The translations under genes were made by a program, and so were the position numbers. A DNA stretch of 64,000 nucleotides from Rickettsia tamurae (GTDB lineage Bacteria > Pseudomonadota > Alphaproteobacteria > Rickettsiales > Rickettsiaceae): assembly GCF_000751075.1 (NCBI RefSeq), contig NZ_CCMG01000014.1, positions 1-64,000 of the forward strand, given 5' to 3'. Positions 30,411 to 40,484 of the stretch are shown in pieces. The number at the start of each line of letters is the position of its first letter. Position 1 is the stretch's first letter. The notes beneath the pieces are model-generated. The model searched no databases. It was not told where the DNA came from and worked only from the letters and a program-made list of their open reading frames with translations.

Positions 30411-32141
30411 ATGAATATATTTAATCAATTGAAACAAGATATAATTGCGGCAAGTCAGCAATTATATAATAATCAAGAAATAGCAAATACTGCTACTATT
30501 GAAACACCGAAAGATAGTTTTAACGGTGATTTATCAAGTAATATTGCAATGATTATTGCAGCTAAAGAAAGTATTTCTCCTCGGGAAGTGGCTTTAAAGT
30601 TTAAAGAAGTCCTTATAACATTACCTTATATTGCAAGTATAGAAATAGCAGGACCGGGCTTTATTAATTTCACTATAAAAGCTGATAGTTGGCAGGCATC
30701 AATAAAAGATATTTTACAGCACGAAGAAAAATTTTTTGAAATTGATATAGATAAAAGCAGAAATATTAACATCGAGTATGTTTCGGCAAATCCCACCGGT
30801 CCAATGCATATAGGGCATGCTAGGGGTGCGGTATATGGTGATGTGTTAGCAAGGATTTTGCAAAAGGTAGGTTACTCCGTTACAAAAGAATATTATGTTA
30901 ATGATGCAGGCTCACAAATAAATGATTTAGTTAGTACGGTATTATTACGTTATAAAGAGGCTTTAGGTGAGCAAATTACTATCCCTGCCGGGTTATATCC
31001 GGGAGAGTATTTAATTCCGCTCGGGCAAATTTTAGTGAAAGAATACGGCAATAAATTATTAACGATTAACGATGCTGAAAAGTTCAAAATAGTTAAAAAT
31101 TTTGCCGTAGAAAAAATGCTTGATTTAAATAGAAAAGATTTAGCAGATTTAGGGATTAAACATGATATATTTTTCTCTGAGCAATCATTGCATGATAAAG
31201 GTGAGATAGAGAAAACAGTTAAACTACTGGAGCGTATGGGGCTAATTTATGAAGGTACGTTACCTGCCCCTAAAGGTAAAGTTCATGAGGAATGGGATAA
31301 TAGAGTTCAAAAATTATTTAAATCTACTAAGTACGGTGATAGTCAAGATCGTCCTATAGAAAAAGCTGATAGAAGTTGGTCTTATTTTGCTTCCGATCTT
31401 GCATATGCTAAGGATAAAATAGAGCGGGGAGCGAATCACTTAATTTATGTACTTGGTGCCGATCATAGTGGATATGTTAAAAGAATTGAGGCAATAGTTA
31501 AGGCTCTAGGCAAAGAGCAGGTTAAAGTGGACGTTAAAATCTGTCAATTGGTTAATTTCGTTGAAAACGGTGTACCGGTTAAGATGTCAAAACGCCTTGG
31601 GAGCTTTGCTAGTGTGCAAGATGTAAATCATGAGGTGGGGAAAGATATTATAAGATTTATGATGTTAACAAGGCAAAATGATAAGCCGCTTGATTTTGAT
31701 TTAGTAAAAGTGAAAGAACAATCAAGGGAAAATCCTATCTTTTACGTACAATATGCTCATGTGAGAACGATATCTATTTTATCAAAAGCTAGAGAATTAA
31801 TGCCGGAATCTTATAATAGCTTTGAAGCAGGTAAGTATGATTTATCTTTATTATCGTCAGAAGAAGAAATTGAGATTATAAAACTTTTAGCTGCGTGGAC
31901 AAAAACATTAGAAGCATCTGCAAAATATTTTGAACCACATCGCATCGCATTTTATTTAATAAATTTAGCTTCAAAATTTCATTCTATGTGGAATTTCGGT
32001 AAAGAAAATAGCGATTATAGATTTGTAATTGAGAGCAATAAAGAATTAACTCTAGCACGTCTTGCTCTTGCAAGTGCCATACAGAAAGTTATAGCTAGCG
32101 GTCTCGAAGTGATAGGTGTAGAACCAATGAACAAAATGTAG
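30411..32141 (+). CDS. argS: Arginyl-tRNA synthetase
   Basis: Charges tRNA-Arg. Class I synthetase: HIGH at residues 133-136 within NPTGPMHIGHARG, and KMSKR at 391-395. An N-terminal additional domain and a C-terminal DALR-type anticodon-binding domain are present. Length 576 is normal. There are about 150 bp between it and dgt, mostly RPE1. Confidence 0.98.
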   Translation: MNIFNQLKQDIIAASQQLYNNQEIANTATIETPKDSFNGDLSSNIAMIIAAKESISPREVALKFKEVLITLPYIASIEIAGPGFINFTIKADSWQASIKDILQHEEKFFEIDIDKSRNINIEYVSANPTGPMHIGHARGAVYGDVLARILQKVGYSVTKEYYVNDAGSQINDLVSTVLLRYKEALGEQITIPAGLYPGEYLIPLGQILVKEYGNKLLTINDAEKFKIVKNFAVEKMLDLNRKDLADLGIKHDIFFSEQSLHDKGEIEKTVKLLERMGLIYEGTLPAPKGKVHEEWDNRVQKLFKSTKYGDSQDRPIEKADRSWSYFASDLAYAKDKIERGANHLIYVLGADHSGYVKRIEAIVKALGKEQVKVDVKICQLVNFVENGVPVKMSKRLGSFASVQDVNHEVGKDIIRFMMLTRQNDKPLDFDLVKVKEQSRENPIFYVQYAHVRTISILSKARELMPESYNSFEAGKYDLSLLSSEEEIEIIKLLAAWTKTLEASAKYFEPHRIAFYLINLASKFHSMWNFGKENSDYRFVIESNKELTLARLALASAIQKVIASGLEVIGVEPMNKM

Positions 32142-32200
32142 TTAGGTTTTCATCGTCATTGCGAGGAGGTATTGCTCGCGTGGATCGATAAAACCCATTG

Positions 32201-32325
32201 TGTCACCTCATGGCTTGACCACGGGGTCCAACATAAATCGAGATAAATCGAGCTTTTAGTTTTAAAATTTTACCTGTATTTAGATTTTTTATTACTGGAC
32301 CCCGTGGTCAAGCCATGGGGTGACA
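32201..32325. repeat. Compound palindromic element after argS
   Basis: Inverted 30-bp arms at 32201-32230 and 32296-32325 with one mismatch (TGTCACCTCATGGCTTGACC left), around a spacer containing ATCGAGCTTTTAGTTTTAAAA, which is also in the spacer of the 28901 element. A fragment of the CGTCATTGCGAG family (32156-32170) precedes it. Confidence 0.85.
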
Positions 32326-32345
32326 TCTCAAATATTTTATATATC

Positions 32346-33020
32346 ATGATCAATAATATTTTTATTAAAATATTTCTAGTATTTTTAATATGTATATCCG
32401 CTATTTATTTTGGTTATCAATATTATCAGAATAGCAAGCCGGTAATTACTATTTATCCTGATGAGTTGCCTACAAAAATAAAACCGTCTATAATAGAAAA
32501 TAACCAAATAGTAGCAGTACATAGTACGATATATGAAAATCTTATTGCTAAAGATACAAATATTAAAACCGTAAAATTGCTTCCTGATCCTGAGAAACCT
32601 ATGAATATAGATTCTCGTAACCAAAGTCAAAGCGATGAATCTTTTGATGAAATATCCAACCTTATTGCATTAATAGAGCCAAGTAATAACGCCAAAAATG
32701 AAACTGATTTAAATATCATAAAGCTTGAAAAAGGAAGTAAGGATAAGGTTAGTAATGCTAAAAATTGTAAAAATAATGAAAGTTATAAAGTACAACTAGG
32801 TTCGGTAAAATCTGAAGCAGAAGCAATGCAAGAAGGGGAAAGAATAAAAAAGAAATTCCCAAAAATTCTTAAAAATGTTGTTATCACAACCAAAAAAGTT
32901 AAATATGAGGACGGCAAATTTTTCTATTTAATCTTAGCCGGTGATTATGGTAGTCTTAGTCAAGCCAAAGGGGTTTGTAAGAAACTAGCTTATAACAAAC
33001 AGAGTTGTGTGTTAAAGTGA
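32346..33020 (+). CDS. SPOR-domain membrane protein
   Basis: Single-pass inner-membrane protein with a periplasmic SPOR domain, which usually binds denuded peptidoglycan glycans at the division site. The start is taken as ATG 32346, giving an N-terminal membrane anchor ([19 protein letters not shown]). A GTG further up at 32304 lies inside the palindromic repeat and is unlikely. The SPOR domain is at the end ([16 protein letters not shown] to [10 protein letters not shown]), after a low-complexity Asp/Ser/Asn linker. A role in cell division is likely but not proven. Confidence 0.85.
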   Translation: MINNIFIKIFLVFLICISAIYFGYQYYQNSKPVITIYPDELPTKIKPSIIENNQIVAVHSTIYENLIAKDTNIKTVKLLPDPEKPMNIDSRNQSQSDESFDEISNLIALIEPSNNAKNETDLNIIKLEKGSKDKVSNAKNCKNNESYKVQLGSVKSEAEAMQEGERIKKKFPKILKNVVITTKKVKYEDGKFFYLILAGDYGSLSQAKGVCKKLAYNKQSCVLK

Positions 33021-33027
33021 TATTTTA

Positions 33028-33128
33028 GTGTCATACCGTGGCTTGGTCCACGGTATCCAGAAAAACAATAAAAAATACTAATGATATTAGTATTTTTACT
33101 AGATCCCGCGATCAAGTCGCGGGATGAT
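33028..33128. repeat. Chimeric compound hairpin element
   Basis: The left half is a TACCGTGG...CCACGGTA hairpin, the middle an AAATACTAAT...ATTAGTATTT hairpin and the right half a GATCCCGCGATC...GCGGGAT hairpin. The two halves pair with themselves better than with each other. A trailing GATCCATGCAACAACG continues to 33157. It occupies most of the gap before parC. Confidence 0.8.
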
Positions 33129-33221
33129 AGTGGTGAAACTGATCCATGCAACAACGATTGCTTGCAATGACGATGACAATAAATAAAAAGCCCTTCAACA
33201 TCAACAAATATTAAATAACTT

Positions 33222-35435
33222 ATGAAAGAAGCTAAAATAGAAAATATTGACTTTGGTAATGCATTATCGGAGCGTTATCTTGCTTATGCGTTGTCAACGA
33301 TTATGTCACGTTCGCTTCCTGACGTACGTGATGGACTCAAGCCTGTACATCGTAGGTTATTATACGCAATGCTACAGCTAAGGCTTGAGCCGAATTCCGG
33401 TTATAAGAAATGTGCAAGGGTGGTTGGTGACGTGATCGGTAAATATCACCCGCACGGTGATGTAGCAGTGTATGATACTTTGGTACGCCTTGCTCAGCAC
33501 TTTTCATTACGTTATCCTTTAATTGACGGGCAGGGCAATTTCGGCTCTATCGACGGTGATAATGCAGCGGCTATGCGTTATACCGAATCACGTATGACGG
33601 AAATATGTACTTTATTAATGATAGACATCGATAAAGATACGGTAGATTTCCGCCCTACTTATGATGATTCCGATTTAGAACCGGTAATAATGCCGGCAAG
33701 TTTTCCGAATTTACTAGCTAATGGTTCTGAAGGGATAGCAGTCGGTATGGCAACCAATATACCGCCGCATAATTTACATGAGTTATGCGATGCTTTGGTG
33801 CATTTAATCGACCACCCGAAAGCTGAAATTAACGATATAATGAATTTCATTAAAGGTCCTGATTTTCCAACCGGCGGCATAATTATTGATAAAGCTGAAG
33901 TTATTAATGCTGCATATACTACTGGACGCGGTAGTCTTAGAGTAAGAAGCAGATGGGAAAAAGAGGAGCTAAGTTACGGTACATATCAGATAGTCGTAAC
34001 CGAGATACCTTATCAGGTTCAGAAATCAAAACTTATAGAACAAATAGCGATATTACTAAAGGATAAAAAAATCCCGCTTGTTAGCAATATTAGAGATGAA
34101 TCAACCGATATTATTAGATTAATTATCGAGCCTAGAGATCGTAGTTGTGATCCACAAATAGTTATGGAATCTCTATTCAAGCTAACGAATTTAGAAAGCC
34201 GCATTCAGTTAAATATGAATGTGATCGGCAGTAATAACGTGCCGAGAGTAATGAATATTTTAGAGGTTTTACAAGAGTTTTTAGCTCACAGACAAAATAT
34301 TGTTACTCGGAGGGCAACTTATCTTTTAAACAAAATCAAACATCGTTTAGAAATTCTAGAAGGTCTGAGAATAGCTTATCTAAATCTTGATGAGATAATT
34401 AAAATCATTCGTGAAGAAGATGAACCGAAAGCGATAATGATGGAGCGGTTCAAGCTAACCGAAATACAGGTAGAAGCGATATTAAATACCCGTCTTCGCT
34501 CACTTCGTAAACTTGAAGAGCAGGAAATTATTAATGAGCATGGTAATTTGCAGAAGCAGCAAGCTATATTAGAAGAGATTTTAAATAATCCAAAAGAATT
34601 ATGGAAAGTAGTAAAAAAGGAAATAAAAGCAGTACAAACAAAATTCGGATTAAATACGGTAATAGGAGCTAGACGTACAAGTTTTGAAGAAGTAACGCTT
34701 ACGAATCAAGTAGTTGATATAACGGCGTTTATTACTAAAGAACCGATTACTATTATTTGTTCAAAAATGGGGTGGGTGCGTTCGTTAAAAGGTCATAACA
34801 CCGATTTATCGACTATCAAATATAAAGAAGGTGATTCAGAAAAATTTATTTTAGAAGCTTACACGACTGATAAAATATTAATAGTTAGTTCAGAAGGCAG
34901 GTTTTTTACTTTGCTTGCCGATAATATTTCCAAAGGTAAAGGAACAGGAGAATCTATAAAGCTACTTGTGGATATAGGCAATAACGATATTACAAATATT
35001 TTAATCTATAAACCTGATCAGCTTTTATTACTCGCAAGTAGTGTAGGTAAGGGATTTTTGGTTAATTCAAACGAAGTAATGGCTCAAACAAAAACAGGAA
35101 AGCAAATTATGAATGTACCGGATGGTCATGCATGTATAGCTTGTTTACCTGTAAACGGGGATAGTATTGCTTGTACCGGTGAAAGTCGTAAATTACTGGT
35201 ATTTAATATAGATGAAATACCTGAAATGAAAAAAGGGCAAGGTGTAACGCTGCAAAAATTTAAGAATGCAAAACTTCTAGATATTAAAATATTCAATAAA
35301 GAAGACGGATTAGGTTGGAATAACAATGGAAAAGTCAAACTTGAGAAAAACATTGTTGCATTTTTAGGAAAAAGAGGTAGTACCGGTAAATTACCTCCTA
35401 TGGGCTTCCCAAAAAATAATAGATTTTCATCATAA
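33222..35435 (+). CDS. parC: DNA topoisomerase IV subunit A
   Basis: Catalytic subunit of the type II topoisomerase that unlinks daughter chromosomes. The active tyrosine is Y120 in [11 protein letters not shown]. The DNA-binding block [17 protein letters not shown] has Val where many enzymes have the quinolone-contacting Ser. Length 737 and a short beta-propeller C-terminal domain lacking a GyrA box favour ParC over GyrA. parE is not in the window. Confidence 0.95.
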   Translation: MKEAKIENIDFGNALSERYLAYALSTIMSRSLPDVRDGLKPVHRRLLYAMLQLRLEPNSGYKKCARVVGDVIGKYHPHGDVAVYDTLVRLAQHFSLRYPLIDGQGNFGSIDGDNAAAMRYTESRMTEICTLLMIDIDKDTVDFRPTYDDSDLEPVIMPASFPNLLANGSEGIAVGMATNIPPHNLHELCDALVHLIDHPKAEINDIMNFIKGPDFPTGGIIIDKAEVINAAYTTGRGSLRVRSRWEKEELSYGTYQIVVTEIPYQVQKSKLIEQIAILLKDKKIPLVSNIRDESTDIIRLIIEPRDRSCDPQIVMESLFKLTNLESRIQLNMNVIGSNNVPRVMNILEVLQEFLAHRQNIVTRRATYLLNKIKHRLEILEGLRIAYLNLDEIIKIIREEDEPKAIMMERFKLTEIQVEAILNTRLRSLRKLEEQEIINEHGNLQKQQAILEEILNNPKELWKVVKKEIKAVQTKFGLNTVIGARRTSFEEVTLTNQVVDITAFITKEPITIICSKMGWVRSLKGHNTDLSTIKYKEGDSEKFILEAYTTDKILIVSSEGRFFTLLADNISKGKGTGESIKLLVDIGNNDITNILIYKPDQLLLLASSVGKGFLVNSNEVMAQTKTGKQIMNVPDGHACIACLPVNGDSIACTGESRKLLVFNIDEIPEMKKGQGVTLQKFKNAKLLDIKIFNKEDGLGWNNNGKVKLEKNIVAFLGKRGSTGKLPPMGFPKNNRFSS

Positions 35436-35488
35436 TTATAATAAAGATTGAGTGTATACAAAAAAATAGCATATTTTATATGGTTTGA

Positions 35489-35519
35489 TACAAGCGAATT
35501 ATTTATAAATTCGCTTGTA
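35489..35519. terminator. Perfect 12-bp hairpin between parC and a convergent remnant
   Basis: TACAAGCGAATT pairs perfectly with AATTCGCTTGTA over a 7-base loop, 54 bp after the parC stop. It is unrelated to the repeat families. No T run follows directly, so terminator function is plausible but unproven. Confidence 0.55.
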
Positions 35520-35574
35520 CCGTTCTATTATTAAAAGTTTTTATAGGCTTTTAAATTCATCTTACCTATTTAAA

Positions 35575-36264
35575 TTAATAGATGTTACTATCTCCTACTC
35601 CTATAACATCAACCTGATCATCATGATGACCTTCCTCTAACTGATAATATGTAAAATCTTCATTATTATTACCGAAAAGGTTATAAACACCAGTTAATAA
35701 CTTATTACTATCTTTGAAAAATTGAATTATAGTAGAACAATCCTCTCTAATTGTATCTATTAAAGGTTTTCCGATAGCGGTAGCAGCAGCCATAAGTGCT
35801 GGTACCTTTTATTGCATCAAATTTGCTTATAACGTGGTTGGGGCTTGAAATTTTTTTTAAGGTAAAACCTATACTCATTAAATGAGGGATTGCAGTAATA
35901 TATTTATCTATAATGTTACTTGTTTCCATCATGTTTTTAAATACACTTAATATAGGAGAGAAAAGATTTTCATTGTCCTCTGATGCTGGTTTTTCGATGT
36001 TCTGAGTTACATCTATCTTTATCTTTAGAGAATTATCCTGTTTCATATTAAAAAACTTCAATGCTGCCTCAAAATCCCCGCCTTTTGTATAGACTTTCTG
36101 AATATTTAAAGCATGTAATATTGTAAATATTTTTTTAAGTTGGAACTAGAAACAAAATTATATGCATCTTTAAATAATAATTTAGAAGCGGTTGCATATC
36201 TTGTAACTGCTTTTAATCCATTTACAAAGGAATATCCTGAGCTTGTAAATTGAGCATGATTCAT
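35575..36264 (-). pseudogene. Hypothetical protein in three frame pieces
   Basis: Not recognised. A good ribosome site (AGGAG) precedes ATG 36264, and the reading MNHAQFTSSGYSFVNGLKAV runs 52 codons to a break in an A7 run near 36137. It resumes as IFTILHALNIQKVYTKGGDF, continues through MKQDNSLKIKIDVTQ, then breaks again near 35805 and resumes as PALMAAATAIGKPLIDTIRE to an acidic end. Joined, it would be about 229 residues, helical. Single-base indels explain both breaks. A Rickettsia-specific protein of unknown role is likely. Confidence 0.65.
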
Positions 36265-36557
36265 AGTGTTACTCCTGTTTTAAAATAATAAGAATCATAT
36301 ATCGCATGATTACCATATATTATGGTTTGATTGCATCACAATATATGGTAATTAAAGAAAGTCAATATCTAAAAATAAAAAAGTAAAATATATAATTTCA
36401 TTTAATTAATAGGCAGTATAGTACAAATTTTTCATGATTCGCCGATACTTATGTAATTTATGCTGTGTAGGCTCAACTTTAAATTCATCTTGACTGCAGC
36501 TTTTTAAGTAAATGAAGTACAAAGCTAAGTATAATTTGACAAGAATTAGAGAGCTGT
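36265..36557. other. AT-rich intergenic stretch
   Basis: First part of a 447-bp stretch without an intact gene. ATATATGGTAA and its near-complement around 36300-36350 form a weak inverted repeat. Nothing else could be supported here. A short gene remnant and a terminator follow. Confidence 0.4.
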
Positions 36558-36655
36558 AAGCTAGTAGAATGGTTTAAAGATTTAACAGAAGACAAGACTA
36601 TTGCAACGATGGAACTATAAAATTTATTGATAGTTTAATTAAAAAAATGAAATAA
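36558..36655 (+). pseudogene. C-terminal remnant of an unknown gene
   Basis: KLVEWFKDLTEDKTIATMEL reads to a stop, and the next frame continues IKFIDSLIKKMK to a TAA. One lost base at about 36620 would join them into a plausible charged helical C-terminus. No start or upstream domain is left. It could be chance. Confidence 0.3.
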
Positions 36656-36687
36656 TCAAGGCATAAGATTGCTCTAAGCCTTGATTA
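36653..36687 (-). terminator. Terminator of the porin gene
   Basis: TAATCAAGGC and GCCTTGATTA form a perfect 10-bp stem with a 15-base loop, 25 bp after the porin stop on the minus strand. A T7 run follows a few bases later on that strand (A7 at 36641-36647). A standard intrinsic terminator layout, slightly spaced. Confidence 0.7.
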
Positions 36688-36711
36688 TAATAGTAATTAA
36701 TTTGTAAATAA

Positions 36712-38028
36712 TTAAAACTTAAGTTTTGTACCTATAAGAGCAACAGTACCTCGTGTTGTTTTACTAGGTGCTTCAGGGTAATATACAGGTTTACCTTTAG
36801 CTTGGAAATGAGAAATTTCAGCATATGGTAATAAACCAGGCATGATCTTATATTCAGTAGCGAGGCTTACAGCATCAACGGTGTTTTTATATTTTGAAGT
36901 TTTAAGATATTCAAGACTTGTTTTTATAGGTCCTTGTCCATAAGCAACTGCTCCATTGTAATAATAGGTATCACGACCGACTTTATAATATTCCTTAGCG
37001 GTTAAGCTTTTACCTAAATTACCGTAAGAAGCCCCACAAGAGAAATTACCGTAAGTAAATACAGCTCCAAGATTATATGCTTTTAAATTAGAAAGCTTAT
37101 AAGTATTAAGCACTTGGATTGTAGTTCCTTCTCTTTTAGCATGAATAAGACGACGAGCAGGTTTACCGTATTCTCCAGTAACGGATAATTTTAAGTCTGC
37201 ATCTTCACTAATTTCATGTTCATAAGTTAAGCCGGCAGAAAAAGCATCTCGAATATTCTGATTTATAGTCATAGTTTCGCCGTTTCCTAAGGTAACCGTT
37301 TTTATTCCAGTTTTAGAAACACTCATCCCGTTTCTTCCTGAACTTTCAAGCGTTAAATTATTTATATCTTTATTACCGCCTGTATTAGCAGTGTCCGGAG
37401 TATAAGAGATACCAGTTTGGAAGCCTTTCATTTTAGGCGTGAAAAAGTTGAGTCTTCTAGCTTTTTCAGTTTTTTCATTGATTTGATCAAAAGAGTTTGA
37501 GTATGATTCAAGATAAAAGCTAGCACTAGTATCAAAATCCGGTTTTAAACCTTTATATCTCATATACTGACCGTCAAGTAGAGCATATCTACACCATCCT
37601 CCGGTACCTGCGGTTACTTGAGAGCCGGCAACACGCAACTTAGCACTTGCATCGACAGGAGAGCCTAATTCTACTTTACCGTAACTAGTTTCAATAAAGA
37701 TATGTGATCCGTTATAACTTGCAGAGGTTTTTGCTCTTGTAGTAGGCTGAAGCACTATTTTAGCACCTGCTATTACATCATTGATAGTTTTAGCAATAGT
37801 TGCCGCAAACGCTGCTTCCGTGTAAAACCCTAGCTTTTTCCTGTTATCAGTTACATTTTTATCAAATAAAATTAAATGATCCTGTTTAATATAACCGCTT
37901 TCAAATAAATAGAATCCCTCTAATTTTATTTCAGTATCAGAATTAGAAATAACAGGTGTTGGATTTTCTTCGGCAAGACCAGCCGATGCAAGGCAAATAA
38001 TACTTGCAGCTAATAATAATTTTTTCAC
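36712..38028 (-). CDS. Outer-membrane porin
   Basis: A signal peptide (MKKLLLAASIICLASAGLA) and 438 residues of alternating beta-strands ending in a C-terminal phenylalanine (IGTKLKF) as required for Bam-mediated insertion. The N-terminal KLEGFYLFESGY, the loop-3-like segment around GKVELGSPVDASAKLRVAG and the strand pattern fit Gram-negative general porins. It probably lets small solutes cross the outer membrane. Expressed alone, with its own terminator. The specific porin class is not resolved. Confidence 0.85.
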   Translation of the reverse strand: MKKLLLAASIICLASAGLAEENPTPVISNSDTEIKLEGFYLFESGYIKQDHLILFDKNVTDNRKKLGFYTEAAFAATIAKTINDVIAGAKIVLQPTTRAKTSASYNGSHIFIETSYGKVELGSPVDASAKLRVAGSQVTAGTGGWCRYALLDGQYMRYKGLKPDFDTSASFYLESYSNSFDQINEKTEKARRLNFFTPKMKGFQTGISYTPDTANTGGNKDINNLTLESSGRNGMSVSKTGIKTVTLGNGETMTINQNIRDAFSAGLTYEHEISEDADLKLSVTGEYGKPARRLIHAKREGTTIQVLNTYKLSNLKAYNLGAVFTYGNFSCGASYGNLGKSLTAKEYYKVGRDTYYYNGAVAYGQGPIKTSLEYLKTSKYKNTVDAVSLATEYKIMPGLLPYAEISHFQAKGKPVYYPEAPSKTTRGTVALIGTKLKF

Positions 38029-38310
38029 TTTAATAAAGTCCCTATAAACTTAAATAATAAAATTTACTAATACAAAATAAATTTTTAGTATTAATAAATA
38101 TAAATCAACTATGTTAGAATATAATAATACTTTTCAGAATTGACAATAAAAAACTATTTTAATTTGTAATAATTTAAAGTATATAATGTTGTATTATTAT
38201 CACTATCATTATTCAAGTAGTCTCAGACTTATAGTTTTAAAGAAAAATTTTGTATTGTAAATGATTATGAGTTATAATCATTAGTTTATTAATTAAATTA
38301 AGTTTTGATT

Positions 38311-38877
38311 ATGGCTATAATGTCAGATAAGTGGATAAAAGAAGCTGTTATAAATCAAAGTATGATAAGGCCCTTTGCGGAAAAGCAGGTAAGAGTTCAT
38401 AATAAAGAAAAGATTATTTCTTACGGTTTATCTTCTTACGGCTATGATGCTAGAGTATCTAATGAATTTAAAATATTCACCAATATAAATTCTACTACGG
38501 TTGATCCAAAAAATTTCAGTGAATATAATTTAGTTGATAGAGAGGTAGATGTGTGTATTATTCCACCTAATAGTTTTGCCCTTGGCAGAACTATAGAATA
38601 TTTTAAAATACCGCGTGATGTATTAGTTATTTGTGTCGGCAAGTCCACTTATGCGAGATGCGGTATAATAGTAAATGTGACTCCGTTAGAACCGGAGTGG
38701 GAAGGACATGTAACTTTAGAGTTTTCTAATACTACTCCATTACCTGCTAAAATATATGCAAATGAAGGAGCTTGTCAGTTTTTATTTTTAAAAAGTGATC
38801 AAATTTGTGATACTTCATATGCCGATCGACAAGGAAAATATATGAAACAAGTAGGCGTAACTTTACCGTTAACATAA
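38311..38877 (+). CDS. dcd: dCTP deaminase
   Basis: Deaminates dCTP to dUTP for thymidylate synthesis. Family blocks are [42 protein letters not shown] (contains the catalytic Glu region) and [11 protein letters not shown]. The start is set at ATG 38311 (MAIMSDKW), since the upstream TTG adds only two codons. Length 188 is normal. Opposite in orientation to the porin. Confidence 0.96.
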   Translation: MAIMSDKWIKEAVINQSMIRPFAEKQVRVHNKEKIISYGLSSYGYDARVSNEFKIFTNINSTTVDPKNFSEYNLVDREVDVCIIPPNSFALGRTIEYFKIPRDVLVICVGKSTYARCGIIVNVTPLEPEWEGHVTLEFSNTTPLPAKIYANEGACQFLFLKSDQICDTSYADRQGKYMKQVGVTLPLT

Positions 38878-38889
38878 CTTTTTTATGTA

Positions 38890-39050
38890 AGAGCCTGTTC
38901 GCGATCTTAATTTTAAAGCTAATTAAAATCTTTTTAGCTGCAAATTATAAGATTTTTTGAAATAAGAATACTATTCCTACAAAAATCTTATTAATTTTCG
39001 CTTAAAAACCTGTTTAATTATCAATCAAAATAAAATCGTGAACAGGCTCT
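38890..39050. mobile_element. MITE-like palindrome, second copy with different arms
   Basis: Arms AGAGCCTGTTCGCGAT (38890-38905) and ATCGTGAACAGGCTCT (39035-39050) pair with one mismatch. The element is 161 bp. The core (AAGATTTTTTGAAATAAGAA, then AAAAATCTTATTAATTTTCG) matches the core of the 10639 element, but the outer arms do not. It fills the dcd-secB gap. Confidence 0.78.
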
Positions 39051-39084
39051 AAAAAATTATATTAAATTTTTAATAAGGATTTTT

Positions 39085-39543
39085 ATGAGTACAATAAACA
39101 CCGATACTAATGAGGCAATGCCGCATATTTCCGTTAATGCACAGTATGTAAAAGATTTATCTCTTGAGAACCCTTCTGCCCCGTCTTCTCTTGCGTCTTT
39201 GGATCAACGCCCTCAAATTGATTTATCTCTAGATATAAATATTACTAATTTATCGGAAGAAAATTTCTATGAAGTAGAGTTAAATATCGAAGCAATTGCA
39301 AGAAATGAGAAATATAAATTATTTCAGATAGAATTAAAATATGCCGGAGTATTTAATTTAATTAATATTGATTCTGAACAACATCCGATTTTATTATCCG
39401 TTCATTGTCCGGCAATGATATTTCCATTTGCTAGAAAAATTATAGCTAGCTGTACTCAAGATGCAGGATTCCAGCCTTTAATGATTGATCCTATAGATTT
39501 TGGTGCCTTATATCATAAGAAAATGTCGGAGCATCAAAACTAA
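39085..39543 (+). CDS. secB: Protein-export chaperone SecB
   Basis: Tetrameric cytoplasmic chaperone that keeps precursors unfolded and hands them to SecA. The family start [20 protein letters not shown], the middle [19 protein letters not shown] and the end [14 protein letters not shown] are all present. Length 152 is typical of alphaproteobacteria. AAGGA precedes the ATG. Likely clients in this window include the autotransporter and the porins. Confidence 0.97.
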   Translation: MSTINTDTNEAMPHISVNAQYVKDLSLENPSAPSSLASLDQRPQIDLSLDINITNLSEENFYEVELNIEAIARNEKYKLFQIELKYAGVFNLINIDSEQHPILLSVHCPAMIFPFARKIIASCTQDAGFQPLMIDPIDFGALYHKKMSEHQN

Positions 39544-39701
39544 GAAAATCATTTAATTATTTAATAAATTTCGTTTTAAACGCCATGGTTTTTAAATCAC
39601 AGATAGAGCTTAATAGTAAATATTTTACCAATTTGATTAAATATTCTTTACTTATGTTATTAATAAATGTATAAAGCACTAGATAAAAAATTATAATTTA
39701 G

Positions 39702-39725
39702 TTAACAATAATTAACTGTAATTAA
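39702..39725. promoter_or_regulatory. Three TTAA sites phased at 10 bp upstream of ctrA
   Basis: TTAA occurs at 39702, 39712 and 39722, in the series TTAAC-N5-TTAAC-N5-TTAAA, about 43 bp before the ctrA start. Classical CtrA boxes are TTAA-N7-TTAA, one base longer per step. An autoregulatory site is possible, but the local AT content makes this weak. Confidence 0.25.
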
Positions 39726-39767
39726 ATTATAGCACAATATAAAAATTGAATTTTATGGAGAAAAATA

Positions 39768-40481
39768 ATGAGAGTTTTGTTAATTGAAGACGAGCCGGAA
39801 ATGGCTAACTTAATTGAGCTAACTTTAGCTTCAGAAGGGATAGTTTGCGATAAAGCTTCAGTTGGTGTGGAAGGTTTAAGACTTGGTAAAGTCGGTGGTT
39901 ATGATCTAGTGATTTTAGACCTTATGTTACCGGATATTAATGGTTTTGAGATATTACTAAGATTGCGTGCTGCCAAAATAAAAACTCCAATCTTAATTTT
40001 ATCTAGCTTAACGGATACCGATCAAAAAATTACCGGTTTCTCTTCCGGAGCCGATGATTATCTAACCAAACCGTTTGTAAGAGAGGAATTAATTGCTAGA
40101 ATTAAAGCTATAGTTAGACGTTCTAAAGGGCATGCAGCATCAGTATTTAGGTTTGATAAGGTTAGCGTAAACCTAGATACTAGAAGTGTAGAAGTTGACG
40201 GCAAAAAAGTACATTTGACGAACAAAGAATATGCTATTTTAGAGCTATTAATACTCCGAAGAGGAACTATCTTAACTAAAGAAATGTTCTTAAATCACTT
40301 ATATAGTAGTGTTGACGAACCGGAAATGAAAATTATTGACGTATTTATTTGTAAACTTCGTAAAAAGTTAAGTGATGCTGCCGGCGGTAGAGATTATATC
40401 GACACAGTATGGGGACGCGGTTATATGCTAAAAGAATATGATGAATTACAACAAAAAGAAATTTTAGCACAAGGAGTATAA
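39768..40481 (+). CDS. ctrA: Cell-cycle response regulator CtrA
   Basis: OmpR/PhoB-type response regulator and master cell-cycle regulator of alphaproteobacteria. The receiver domain has acidic residues E7-D8 and phospho-acceptor D51 in [11 protein letters not shown], with SSLTD and K.F switch residues. The C-terminal winged helix includes [13 protein letters not shown] and [14 protein letters not shown], the CtrA-type recognition helix. Length 237 is normal. TATGGAG precedes the ATG. It is 3 bp from queF and shares the region with trcR. Confidence 0.93.
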   Translation: MRVLLIEDEPEMANLIELTLASEGIVCDKASVGVEGLRLGKVGGYDLVILDLMLPDINGFEILLRLRAAKIKTPILILSSLTDTDQKITGFSSGADDYLTKPFVREELIARIKAIVRRSKGHAASVFRFDKVSVNLDTRSVEVDGKKVHLTNKEYAILELLILRRGTILTKEMFLNHLYSSVDEPEMKIIDVFICKLRKKLSDAAGGRDYIDTVWGRGYMLKEYDELQQKEILAQGV

Positions 40482-40484
40482 TTA

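Noticed and set aside
32304-32345. GTG start for the SPOR protein
   Set aside because: It lies inside a palindromic element and would bury the membrane anchor; ATG 32346 is better.
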